From: Labilibaculum sp041595635
GTDB taxonomy: Bacteria; Bacteroidota; Bacteroidia; Bacteroidales; Marinifilaceae
DNA: 49,372 nt
Direction of reading: 5' to 3'
NCBI RefSeq assembly: GCF_041595635.1
Contig: NZ_JBFHJW010000026.1
Span: 1-49,372, forward strand
The translations under genes were made by a program, and so were the position numbers. Within the stretch, counting starts at the first letter, position 1, and each line of letters begins with the position of its first letter. Below, piece after piece: positions 41,577 to 49,372 of the stretch. Under the pieces are notes generated by a model. That model did no database searches, had not been told where the DNA came from, and worked only from the letters and a program-made list of their open reading frames with translations.

Positions 41577-42858
41577 GATATGTATTTAAAATTTTCACCT
41601 TCACATTTTGCTGAACCAAAAATCGGAAGAATCTACGTTCAAATTCCTTTGAATTGCTAATGTTGCCAAAACTCAAAACCAGTTTATCCTTGTATCCTAT
41701 TACACCACAATTTATCTTTACTTTTTTATTGGGTGGTGGCGGTGTTATTACAAAATAATTTATTTGATCGGCTATGGCATCGGGCACAAGTGTATTTCCC
41801 AAATTCGTCACCACTCCACTGTATTGATTGGCTCCTTCTGCATAATACTTTGCATACAAAACAAGGCTCTTCAGTAGAATCGGAATACTTCTCACAAAAA
41901 CATTTCGTTCGCCACCAACATTACGCGATATAATTTTACTGATAAGCTTTTCATCGGTTTCCAACTCCATTTTATGGTGAACAATCTTTAGAATTTCGTC
42001 GAAAGAGTAAATCCCCAACCTAAAGTCCAGTTCAGGCATAACAAAGAGAGAAAAATTACGCATGGTTTTCGTTGGATAGATTTTCCGCAAATCTATAGGT
42101 ACTTGAATTCTAGCAAATTTACGTCGCAACCTCTTTCCGTTAGCCTTACATTTATGAAAAATATCCTGAAGAACCAGCAGGTAAACTGCAATGAGATAAA
42201 CGGTGATACTAACCGATTTTTCGCTTGATCTGGATTTTAGTTCTTGAATTGAAATCATGGCCAAAAGCACATCAAAACGAGGTTTGGGATTCAAATCAAA
42301 AGGCAAATGAAAAGATTTTGGCTGGCGAATCACATGAGGTATTTTTTCTTTGAAGTATCGATTGTAGGCATCTTCGAATTCTTCAGGACTCGCTTTGCTT
42401 GTATAAAATGGATCTATTTGTTCCTTAGGAATCACTCCTTTTTCCTTAAAATAGTAAATCAGGATGGCCTTCAGAAATTGCAGCAAACCAGCTCCATCGG
42501 TAAGAACATGAGAAAATTCAACACTAATTTCATTTTTACGAACCAAAATACGAAAGAGAAGCCTGTTTGAATCCTTACTGTTGAAAGCCTTACAGACTTG
42601 TCCATCATCACTTGTCACCTTAATAGGATCATCAATCTGCTCCAAATAATACCAAAAAAAGCCTTTTCGCAGACTCACTTTAAAATAAGGAAATCTTTTT
42701 TCGACCAATTCAATCGCCGAAAAAAGCTGTTTAATAGCGACTCTCTCGTTAAGAACTGCTGTAATTCGAGCCACTGTAGAATGTTCTTTTGTACGTATGG
42801 CTGGAAATATTTTTGCTGCATTATCAAGAGGTGCCCAAAAACTTAATTTTTTATCCAT
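41551..42858 (-). CDS. Alcohol-acetyltransferase/condensation-like acyltransferase
   Basis: A 435-residue enzyme of the BAHD/condensation/AATase superfamily. The catalytic motif HxxxDG is His117-Asp121-Gly122 in SHVLTDGAG, and the second half contains the solvent-channel region (RRKFARIQVPIDLRKIYPTKTMRNFSLFV in pattern). There is no signal peptide or membrane segment, so it acts in the cytosol, perhaps near the membrane through its DUF6320 neighbour. The donor is likely an acyl-CoA or acyl carrier; the acceptor cannot be told. Genes of this class occur with lipid or wax metabolism. It overlaps the DUF6320 gene by 26 bases and is its upstream partner. Confidence 0.85.
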   Translation of the reverse strand: MDKKLSFWAPLDNAAKIFPAIRTKEHSTVARITAVLNERVAIKQLFSAIELVEKRFPYFKVSLRKGFFWYYLEQIDDPIKVTSDDGQVCKAFNSKDSNRLLFRILVRKNEISVEFSHVLTDGAGLLQFLKAILIYYFKEKGVIPKEQIDPFYTSKASPEEFEDAYNRYFKEKIPHVIRQPKSFHLPFDLNPKPRFDVLLAMISIQELKSRSSEKSVSITVYLIAVYLLVLQDIFHKCKANGKRLRRKFARIQVPIDLRKIYPTKTMRNFSLFVMPELDFRLGIYSFDEILKIVHHKMELETDEKLISKIISRNVGGERNVFVRSIPILLKSLVLYAKYYAEGANQYSGVVTNLGNTLVPDAIADQINYFVITPPPPNKKVKINCGVIGYKDKLVLSFGNISNSKEFERRFFRFLVQQNVKVKILNTYHEQRDELL

Positions 42859-43116
42859 TACAAGAGTAAGTGTTTTAACGAAAATCCGTCTTTACATTTA
42901 TCAAGTTACGAAAAAAAGGCAGTCCCCTTAGTATATTTCATAATTTGCGAAATATTCACACATTTCAATCCAAACACAAATCAAATTCAGTAAAGTCTAA
43001 ATTAAAATATCGCTTACAATTGAGAGATCGTGTATCTCTGGAGCTTGCGAATTTATATTCTTACCTTTATAAATAGAGACTTTATACTTAAGATACTTTC
43101 CAATTACGATCATCCC

Positions 43117-43563
43117 ATGAAAGCACTCCTAATTATTCTTTCGAGCACTTGGAAATTCGCAGCAACTTTTCCCCTTGCGGTCTATGTTTTTCAGATGTCA
43201 TTTTTTGAAACCATCTTGTACACAAATATCGGAGGACTTATCGGCATCCTAATTTCTACTTTAGCTTCAAAAGGTCTAATCAAACTATTTAATGCTTATG
43301 GCTTAAAGTTGTTCAAGTCAAAAAAGAAAATCAAAAAAAAATTCAACAAACAAAATAGACGTTTGGTCATTTTAAAGAACAAGTACGGACTCGCTGGAAT
43401 TGCGATCCTCACTCCTGTTCTTTTATCGATTCCAATAGGTGTATTTCTAAACACCAAATATTACGGACATAAAAAAATCAGCTATCTGTATTTGCTCATC
43501 TCTCAAATTACATGGTCGTTTGTTTATACCCTATTTTATACTGCAATAAAAGTTAGTATGTAA
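43117..43563 (+). CDS. Small integral membrane protein of unknown function
   Basis: A 148-residue protein from the ATG at 43117; a GTG at 43030 would add 29 residues of low quality. It has about three hydrophobic helices (residues ~2-22, ~25-45 and ~95-145, the last probably two) around a very basic central loop (KSKKKIKKKFNKQNRR). The segment GIAILTPVLLSIPIGVFL is a striking Pro-rich helix, found in small membrane proteins of this phylum, and it recalls the re-entrant loops of DedA-type proteins, but I cannot place it in that family. Alone on its strand, converging on the amylase gene. Confidence 0.7.
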   Translation: MKALLIILSSTWKFAATFPLAVYVFQMSFFETILYTNIGGLIGILISTLASKGLIKLFNAYGLKLFKSKKKIKKKFNKQNRRLVILKNKYGLAGIAILTPVLLSIPIGVFLNTKYYGHKKISYLYLLISQITWSFVYTLFYTAIKVSM

Positions 43564-43610
43564 AACCACAAAAACAGCTGATTAATCTTTCTTCCCTCAA
43601 ACCAATAAAA

Positions 43611-43634
43611 AAAGCTCCGGAAAGTATCCAGAGC
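43611..43634 (-). terminator. Second hairpin after the GH13 gene (minus strand)
   Basis: On the minus strand GCTCTGGA and TCCGGAGC pair with one mismatch around five bases, followed by seven T. Lies 110 bases beyond the gene, behind the hairpin at 43683-43706. Confidence 0.6.
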
Positions 43635-43682
43635 CAAATACTAGTGTTAACTTATTTCTGAGCCAGACAAATTAAAAATAGA

Positions 43683-43706
43683 AAAGCCGTTCTTGAAAAC
43701 GACTTT
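43683..43706 (-). terminator. Terminator of the GH13-GH13-GH31 run
   Basis: Minus strand AAAGTCGTT and AACGGCTTT pair (one G-U) around six bases, then a short T-run. 40 bases after the stop. Confidence 0.65.
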
Positions 43707-43746
43707 TTCACAACATTATCTGTATTCCCAAAATTGGAAATCTAAC

Positions 43747-45123
43747 TTAGTTCACAAATACTTTAAATCCCCATGCTTTAAGAGACATTTCCTCTTCAGC
43801 AGTAAACCTGACATCTTCGCCATTAAAGTAATCCTTATAATCACCAGCGAATGCTTCCGACTGGAGTGTAAATTCCTGATCTTGTCCGCTAAGATTCAAA
43901 ATAACCAAAACTTTATCGCCTTCGGCTTCACGCACAAATGCATATACTTTCTCGCTTTTATCGGAAGGAATACGCACGATTGCTCCTCCTTTTACCCCAT
44001 TCTGAAGCGCTTTGTTCGAACTTTTCAGACTCAATAATTCGGTATAAAATGGCAGCAAGCTTTTGTTGCTCCAATCAATTGTATCCTTCTCGAAAAATTC
44101 CAATCGCTTGTTCAATCCAGCTTCCTGTCCACTATAAATTAATGGCATACCAGGCGAAGTAAAAGTGAGCACAGCAAAAGCATTCCCAGCATCTCCCATT
44201 CGCTCCTGAACGGTACCATTCCAAGAGTTCTCATCGTGATTGGTAATAAAATTCATGATGTAAGCATCCGCAGGAAACACTGTATCGATTTTGGCATAGT
44301 AGGCATCAATATCGTTCGCATTTTTCTCTCCTTGAGCAATCTCGTTCATCAAATGATGAAAATCCCAACCATAACACATATCAAATGCATTTTGAACCAA
44401 TTCAGCACCGCCATCCTCGGCTAACATGAATACTGGTTTTACAGAATCTAAATCTTCACGAGCCTGTTCCCAAAAATCAGTAGGAACCATTCCTGCAACA
44501 TCGCAACGGAAACCGTCCACATCAGCATTTTCAATCCAGTATTTTAATGAACCAATCATGTATTCACGTAGACCTTCATTGTCGTAATTTAGATCTGCAG
44601 TATCAGTCCAATCTGTTCCCTCCGGAATTACCACGTCACCAACTTCATTTCTTGTATAATAATCCGGATGTTCAGTCATTAACACATTGTCCCAACCTGT
44701 ATGATTCGCTACCCAATCCAGAATCACATGCATGCCCATTTCGTGAGCTTTGTCAACCATTTTTTTCAAATCCTCCATGGTTCCGAACTCTGGATTTACA
44801 GCACGATAATCTGCTACAGCATAGTAACTTCCCATGCTTCCTTTGCGCATTTTTTCCGAAATAGGAAAAATCGGCATTACCCAAAGAATATCCACGCCCA
44901 TTTCTTTCAACCGAGGCATATGTTCAATAAAAGCACTAATGGTTCCCTCGGGTGTATACTGGCGAATGTTGACTTCATAAATGTTCGCATTTCGAGTCCA
45001 CGCAAGAGGTTTTTCAATTTTAACTTCTTCAGCAACAGCTTTTTCAACTGGCTTATTTTGACAACCTACCAACATTCCTGTTAGTACAGCCATGCTCAAA
45101 ATAATCTGATTAATTTTTTTCAT
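43747..45123 (-). CDS. GH13 alpha-amylase-family glycosidase, lipoprotein (shorter)
   Basis: A 458-residue lipoprotein: signal with lipobox LVGC, Cys21. The (beta/alpha)8 barrel holds the four GH13 regions: DWVANHTG (~136-143), DGFRCDVAG with nucleophile Asp208, general acid Glu236 (MLAEDGG) and NHDEN with Asp297. A small C-terminal beta domain follows. It is probably an endo- or oligo-acting alpha-amylase or a related enzyme that works on the periplasmic side or at the cell surface. Third gene of the minus-strand glucan run, 107 bases after the larger GH13 gene. Confidence 0.92.
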   Translation of the reverse strand: MKKINQIILSMAVLTGMLVGCQNKPVEKAVAEEVKIEKPLAWTRNANIYEVNIRQYTPEGTISAFIEHMPRLKEMGVDILWVMPIFPISEKMRKGSMGSYYAVADYRAVNPEFGTMEDLKKMVDKAHEMGMHVILDWVANHTGWDNVLMTEHPDYYTRNEVGDVVIPEGTDWTDTADLNYDNEGLREYMIGSLKYWIENADVDGFRCDVAGMVPTDFWEQAREDLDSVKPVFMLAEDGGAELVQNAFDMCYGWDFHHLMNEIAQGEKNANDIDAYYAKIDTVFPADAYIMNFITNHDENSWNGTVQERMGDAGNAFAVLTFTSPGMPLIYSGQEAGLNKRLEFFEKDTIDWSNKSLLPFYTELLSLKSSNKALQNGVKGGAIVRIPSDKSEKVYAFVREAEGDKVLVILNLSGQDQEFTLQSEAFAGDYKDYFNGEDVRFTAEEEMSLKAWGFKVFVN

Positions 45124-45230
45124 TTCAGTTATTTAATATGATTAGTTTTCAAATTAACTACGAAGGTCTCATAGGAATTCACTAAGACATTCAAAGAAAT
45201 CCTTGGGACACTTTGTGTTGATATTAGATC

Positions 45231-46883
45231 CTACAACAACTCCAACAGTACGATATCGTATTGCGTATCCAGACTCACTTTTCCCTTCTTCACTTTCGTG
45301 ATTTTTCCAGAATAAGCATCGCGCAATTGCGTTCCATTTTTAAGTTCCGGAATCGCCAATTCTTTTTTACCCTTTAGCAAATCCATTCCTACAAATACCT
45401 GATCTTGAAAATCAGCATTGCTAAAAGTCCGGCTAAACAAGTAAGGCTTTTCGCTTATCATTTTATGAACACCAGCACCCACCGCAGGATGATTTCTACG
45501 AAACTGACCGAGTTTTTGCCAGTGTTTCAAAATTTGTTGCCTGCTTGTATCTGAAGCCAACTGATCCCAATTCATAAACGAACGCAAAGTTGCATCGCCA
45601 ACCGTTCCTTCGATCACTAGCGATCGAGCTGTTTCGTCGCCATAGTAAACTTGAGAAGTTCCCGGACAAAGCAATAATTTATTGGCAGCTTCGAAACTTT
45701 TTTCTCTATTGGGATCGAAAGGCGATCCGTCGTCATGAGAAGAGAGGTAGTTTAAAACCCCATAACCGTTTAAATCACCATTTAAAATTTCGGAGTATTT
45801 CGAGAACAGTTGCTCACAACTAGATTGTGCATTATACTTGAACTCGAAGTTGATCAGCTCATTAAAACCATTGGCAAAATAATTCACTTGCTTATCGCCA
45901 AAATCATAGGTAAACTTACTGCTGATGTTGTATCCATACACCTCGCCAACGGAATAAAATTCATTATCATCCAACACCTTTTCGGGATGCTTCTTTTTCC
46001 ACAGTTGAAATGCATATTCGCACTCTTTGCGAAAATCGGCCCAAACTGATTCGTCGGTATGTTTTACGGTATCCGAGCGATAGCCATCTATTCCAAATTC
46101 TATGATGTAATCGCACAACCATTTAATTAGGTAGTATTTTGGAGTTCGAGGATATCCCGTGCGAGTAAAAAAGGCATCCAGTTCCTCCATTTCCTGATCG
46201 TAACGACCTTCATTGTCCCATTTTTCGGCTAAACTAGCTGGAATTGCAACTTCTTGAGTACTTTCAGTCATGATATCTGGCAGATTATCCGTTAAGGTAC
46301 ATTCTGCAGTTGTTGCAAAGTTTTTATAGGTGCAAGTTGGCTCAATACGAACCCAATCTTTTTCCCAGGCAGGATCAACTTCCGTTGCGGGTCCCGTGTG
46401 ATTAATCACCGCATCCATAACAATGCGAATACCATTGGCATGAGCCGTTTCCACCAATTCGGCCAAATCTTCCATTGTTCCAAAATTCGGATCCAAAGCC
46501 GTCCAGTCTTTGGCCCAGTAACCATGAAAACCGTAAGTATTTCCAGTTCCCTCGTCAACCGAACCATGAATCTGTTCCGTTACAGGCGTAAACCAAATGG
46601 CATTAATTCCCAAATCGGTAAAATAGCCTTCCTTTATTTTTTGAGTTATCCCCTTAATGTCGCCACCTTCGAAACCTCTTAGTTTACCGGTAGGCAATTC
46701 GCGCTCAAAATTCACATCATTATCGCTCGTTCCATTGTTAAATCGGTCGGTCAACAAAAAGTACAAGTTGGCTCCCTCCCACACAAAGGGTTTTTGGGCA
46801 GCTACCATTTCCTTTTCGGATGTTGCACATGCCGACAGTAAAAAAAGCAGTGCGACAAATAAACTGTATGCTAATTTCTTCAT
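45231..46883 (-). CDS. GH13 alpha-amylase-family glycosidase, lipoprotein (larger)
   Basis: A 550-residue lipoprotein read from the ATG at 46883, which puts the signal and lipobox SAC (Cys19) at the N-terminus; the frame is open upstream to 46955 but this extension is not credible. GH13 regions are intact: DAVINHTG (~157-164), DGYRSDTVKH with nucleophile Asp271, general acid Glu314 (SVGEVYG) and SSHDD with Asp384. A calcium-site-like loop lies at ~55-65 and an insertion with two Cys (TCTYKNFATTAEC) at ~183-195. Resembles the surface amylases of starch-utilisation loci. Second gene of the run, 78 bases after GH31. Confidence 0.92.
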   Translation of the reverse strand: MKKLAYSLFVALLFLLSACATSEKEMVAAQKPFVWEGANLYFLLTDRFNNGTSDNDVNFERELPTGKLRGFEGGDIKGITQKIKEGYFTDLGINAIWFTPVTEQIHGSVDEGTGNTYGFHGYWAKDWTALDPNFGTMEDLAELVETAHANGIRIVMDAVINHTGPATEVDPAWEKDWVRIEPTCTYKNFATTAECTLTDNLPDIMTESTQEVAIPASLAEKWDNEGRYDQEMEELDAFFTRTGYPRTPKYYLIKWLCDYIIEFGIDGYRSDTVKHTDESVWADFRKECEYAFQLWKKKHPEKVLDDNEFYSVGEVYGYNISSKFTYDFGDKQVNYFANGFNELINFEFKYNAQSSCEQLFSKYSEILNGDLNGYGVLNYLSSHDDGSPFDPNREKSFEAANKLLLCPGTSQVYYGDETARSLVIEGTVGDATLRSFMNWDQLASDTSRQQILKHWQKLGQFRRNHPAVGAGVHKMISEKPYLFSRTFSNADFQDQVFVGMDLLKGKKELAIPELKNGTQLRDAYSGKITKVKKGKVSLDTQYDIVLLELL

Positions 46884-46961
46884 TATTTCGATTATTTTAG
46901 ACGCTAATTTTATATGATTGGTTGTGGTTTTCGCTGCTTTCAAATCAAACAGCAAGAAAAC

Positions 46962-49364
46962 CTATCGCAATTTTATTGTTATTGATTGATCTCCTAAAAC
47001 TTGAACATCTCCCGAAAAACACACTGTTTTCAACTCTTTATCCCAAGTAAAATCGATGGCTTTTTTTCCTAAAAATATTTTCTTTGGTTTCTTGCTGATA
47101 TTATGAATTGTCCAGTTGATAGCTTGCAAAGAAGATTCAAAATCACTTCCTACTTCGCTGTGAATCCTCAAATTCAGTTTCGATTTTGAGGAATTTGAAG
47201 TAAAAGAAATGAGTTCATATTCTCCTTTTTCAAAAGCCTCAGCCGTTACTCCATCATCGTCGTATAAATGTCCTTTGCTTTCAGCAATCGATTCATTGTA
47301 ATAGTAATCCAAATTTAAATTCTTCAAAGAGTACGTCTTTGTGCTTTGCATTCCTGTAATTGTTGGAAGGAAAGAGCCTGCACGTACAAATACCGGAATA
47401 TGATCTTCTTTCAAGGCTATAGAATACGTTTGTCCACCCTCATATTTCTGCTCAGAAACAAAATCGAACCATACCGATCCTTTTGGCATGTACACCTCTT
47501 TTTCTTTCAAACCAGCATCGGTAATTGTCGATACTAAAAAGGCATCTCCCCACAAGTAAGTATCCGAAACCGAGAGTAGCTCTTTATTTTCAGGTTCCTC
47601 GAAAAACAGGGGTCGCATCAAAGGAATTCCTGTTTGATTGTTATCGAATGCCAGCGTATAGATGTATGGCATTAACTGATAACGAAGTTCGATTGATTTT
47701 TTTGCCAGAGCTTTGGTTTTTGGCTCACGAAATACCGGTTCCGAGGCAACTGCCTCTTGTGCATGCGGACGAAAAATGGGTTGAAAAACGCCATATTGCA
47801 ACCAGCGGGTATACAATTCATCATCCAAATTATCGCCTGCAAATCCCCCCAAATCGGAATGCATGTAAGCAATTCCCTGCAATCCCATTTGTAAAGAGAT
47901 TTCGGTTTGCGGCTTCAATCCATCCCACGAGCGACTCACATCGCCTGTCCATGGCACCATGCCATAACGTTGCGAACCAACGGCTCCTGCCCTCATTAAA
48001 ATAAAAGGACGTTGCTTGGAAAAATCTTTCTGGTATCCATCATGAATCATTTTGGCCCAATAGTGTCCGTAAATGTTATGAACCTCATCGGCCGATCCGT
48101 TGACATGTTGCAAAGCCGAAGGATGCACCTCAGGTTCACCCAAATCGCCCCACCAACCAGCAACGCCTTTGTTTGCTAAATTTTTATAAATATTCCAAAA
48201 CCAATCTACTGCTTTGGGTTTAAATATGTCTACCAATCCGGTGTTACCGAAATAAAAATCGAAAGTGTAAGGATTCCCAATTGAATCGGTTCCAAGCACT
48301 TCTTCCTTTACAGCCTCATCCCATCGATTCGATGTGGTGAGAATAAAAGGTTCGGTAACCAGAACAGTTTTCACTCCTTTGGTATTAAAATCGGCAATCA
48401 TTTTTTCCGCTGTAGGAAAAGAATCGCGATTGAAAGCCAAATTTCCCATTTCCCCTTTCATCTCTTTTCCAAACCAATACAAATCCAGAATAATTGCATC
48501 TACCGGAATGGAATCTTTCTTAAATTCATCAATTGTATTGCGGCATTCTTCTTCGGAATGATAACCAAAACGACTCGAAAAATTTCCAAAACTCCATCGT
48601 GGAAGCATGGGCTGTCGACCAGTTAAATTGGTCAGTTCATAAGTAATATCCTCCCATTTATCGGCAGCAATTACCTGATAAACTTTCCGTCCACTAATCG
48701 TTTCGTAACGCAGTGTATTGGTGTTTTCACTATCCAAATCGAGGTAACCAATAGGCGCATTATCAAAATTCACCGCATATTTTTTCGATGAAAGTACCAA
48801 AGGCATGGTGTAATTCATCAATTCGGAATGAGTTCCATATCCGTAATCAGCACGATTGTATAATTTCAAGCGATTTCCTCTACGATTCATTCCTAACACT
48901 CTTGCTCCACCTCCATATAAAACTTCATCTTTGTCGAGCGTAAAATCGATGTTCTCGCTACTATCCGTTTTCACATAACCTTCCTGTTCAGAAAGTAATG
49001 GCTTATTTTTGTAGCTGTAGCTGATTCCAAAAGGCGATTTGTGAACCTCTACACTAATTCCTGCCGATTGAAAAAGCAGGAGATTCTCTTTCTCAATTAC
49101 TTTTGCCAGATCAGATTCAGGTTTCATTACCACAGCATGCGATTGGGACTGAAACACTTCCCCTTTGGGTACAAAAGCCGTTTCTACAATATTCGCATCG
49201 TAAAACTGAAATTGGTATTTTCCGTCCTGAGTAAGTACTTCAAGCTTGTCGCCATTGAGTTGATACGATTGATAAATCCGTTGACTGTTCTGAGCCAATG
49301 CTGAAAAAGAGGCAAGAGCAACAATCCAAAAAAGAGAAATCCGCAGAATAATTTTATTGTACAT
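46962..49364 (-). CDS. GH31 alpha-glucosidase
   Basis: An 800-residue exported enzyme with a signal peptide (residues 1-25, ending ALAQ). An N-terminal beta-sandwich (~30-240) precedes the TIM barrel. The nucleophile Asp407 sits in WWGDLGEP, and the general acid, about Asp475, in TGDVSRSWDGL. A C-terminal beta region (DUF5110-like) follows from ~690. Removes alpha-linked glucose from oligosaccharides in the periplasm. It is the first of three genes in the same direction; the ATG lies only 8 bases from the window edge, so promoter and upstream genes (perhaps SusC/D-like transport) are not visible. Confidence 0.94.
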   Translation of the reverse strand: MYNKIILRISLFWIVALASFSALAQNSQRIYQSYQLNGDKLEVLTQDGKYQFQFYDANIVETAFVPKGEVFQSQSHAVVMKPESDLAKVIEKENLLLFQSAGISVEVHKSPFGISYSYKNKPLLSEQEGYVKTDSSENIDFTLDKDEVLYGGGARVLGMNRRGNRLKLYNRADYGYGTHSELMNYTMPLVLSSKKYAVNFDNAPIGYLDLDSENTNTLRYETISGRKVYQVIAADKWEDITYELTNLTGRQPMLPRWSFGNFSSRFGYHSEEECRNTIDEFKKDSIPVDAIILDLYWFGKEMKGEMGNLAFNRDSFPTAEKMIADFNTKGVKTVLVTEPFILTTSNRWDEAVKEEVLGTDSIGNPYTFDFYFGNTGLVDIFKPKAVDWFWNIYKNLANKGVAGWWGDLGEPEVHPSALQHVNGSADEVHNIYGHYWAKMIHDGYQKDFSKQRPFILMRAGAVGSQRYGMVPWTGDVSRSWDGLKPQTEISLQMGLQGIAYMHSDLGGFAGDNLDDELYTRWLQYGVFQPIFRPHAQEAVASEPVFREPKTKALAKKSIELRYQLMPYIYTLAFDNNQTGIPLMRPLFFEEPENKELLSVSDTYLWGDAFLVSTITDAGLKEKEVYMPKGSVWFDFVSEQKYEGGQTYSIALKEDHIPVFVRAGSFLPTITGMQSTKTYSLKNLNLDYYYNESIAESKGHLYDDDGVTAEAFEKGEYELISFTSNSSKSKLNLRIHSEVGSDFESSLQAINWTIHNISKKPKKIFLGKKAIDFTWDKELKTVCFSGDVQVLGDQSITIKLR

Positions 49365-49372
49365 ATTCAGAG

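Noticed and set aside
44547..45084. Overlapping plus-strand frames opposite the shorter GH13 gene
   Set aside because: Antisense shadows of a real gene, without any protein features.

Overview
The window is a contiguous piece of chromosome from a low-GC Bacteroidota bacterium, probably of the order Marinilabiliales/Bacteroidales (a Labilibaculum/Marinifilum-like organism; this is inferred from gene content, not from a search). The signs are the Bacteroidota -7 promoter element TAnnTTTG upstream of many genes, a lack of Shine-Dalgarno sequences, family types typical of the phylum (DUF3822, SiaB/SiaC homologues, S1 with a STAS gene, starch-type GH13/GH31 lipoproteins), and high A+T. It is mostly housekeeping and accessory chromosome. 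I saw no phage, insertion sequence, integrase or CRISPR array.

Layout. 1-4.5 kb: 3' end of an outer-membrane barrel gene, a MATE exporter and an S9 prolyl-oligopeptidase. 4.8-9.3 kb: a three-gene operon ending in a 1022-residue ABCG-type transporter with extra soluble domains and two exported proteins of unknown function. 9.3-15.8 kb: a SiaC/SiaB phospho-switch pair, a THUMP rRNA methyltransferase, an S41 protease, a pseudo-receiver-Hpt protein and guaA. 16-22 kb: two tandem C1 (bleomycin-hydrolase-like) peptidases separated by a decayed copy of the 3' end of rnz, then rnz, a STAS protein and rpsA in one minus-strand run. 22.3-31.1 kb: PhnA, UDP-glucuronate decarboxylase, phosphoglucomutase, a receiver-PP2C phosphatase, a RecD-like helicase, and an operon of a pseudopilin-like protein, DUF3822 and rsmD. 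31.2-31.8 kb: four tandem tRNA-Asp genes. 32-43.6 kb: DUF1338 dioxygenase, M1 aminopeptidase lipoprotein, YdcZ-like transporter, CGGC protein, exported Ntn hydrolase, SGNH esterase, a slipin with a CPBP-like partner, a DUF6320 protein with an acyltransferase, and a small membrane protein. 43.7-49.4 kb: a minus-strand alpha-glucan run (GH13 lipoprotein, GH13 lipoprotein, GH31) that probably continues upstream beyond the window.

How the genes fit together. Partner-switch and phosphorelay parts are scattered through the window: SiaB-like kinase and SiaC-like target (with Thr68 conserved), a receiver-PP2C phosphatase, a STAS antagonist in the rpsA run, and an orphan Hpt protein. They could form one switch network, but no physical linkage shows it. 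The secreted peptidases (S9, S41, two C1, M1) and the glycosidases fit a degrader of protein and polysaccharide. The strongest unusual observations are the rnz remnant that dates and delimits the peptidase duplication, the TerB-ABCG operon with a very long exoplasmic loop, the slipin paired with a CPBP protein whose catalytic glutamates are both Gln, and the pseudo-receiver-Hpt fusion. I did not find a system that I can firmly call new.
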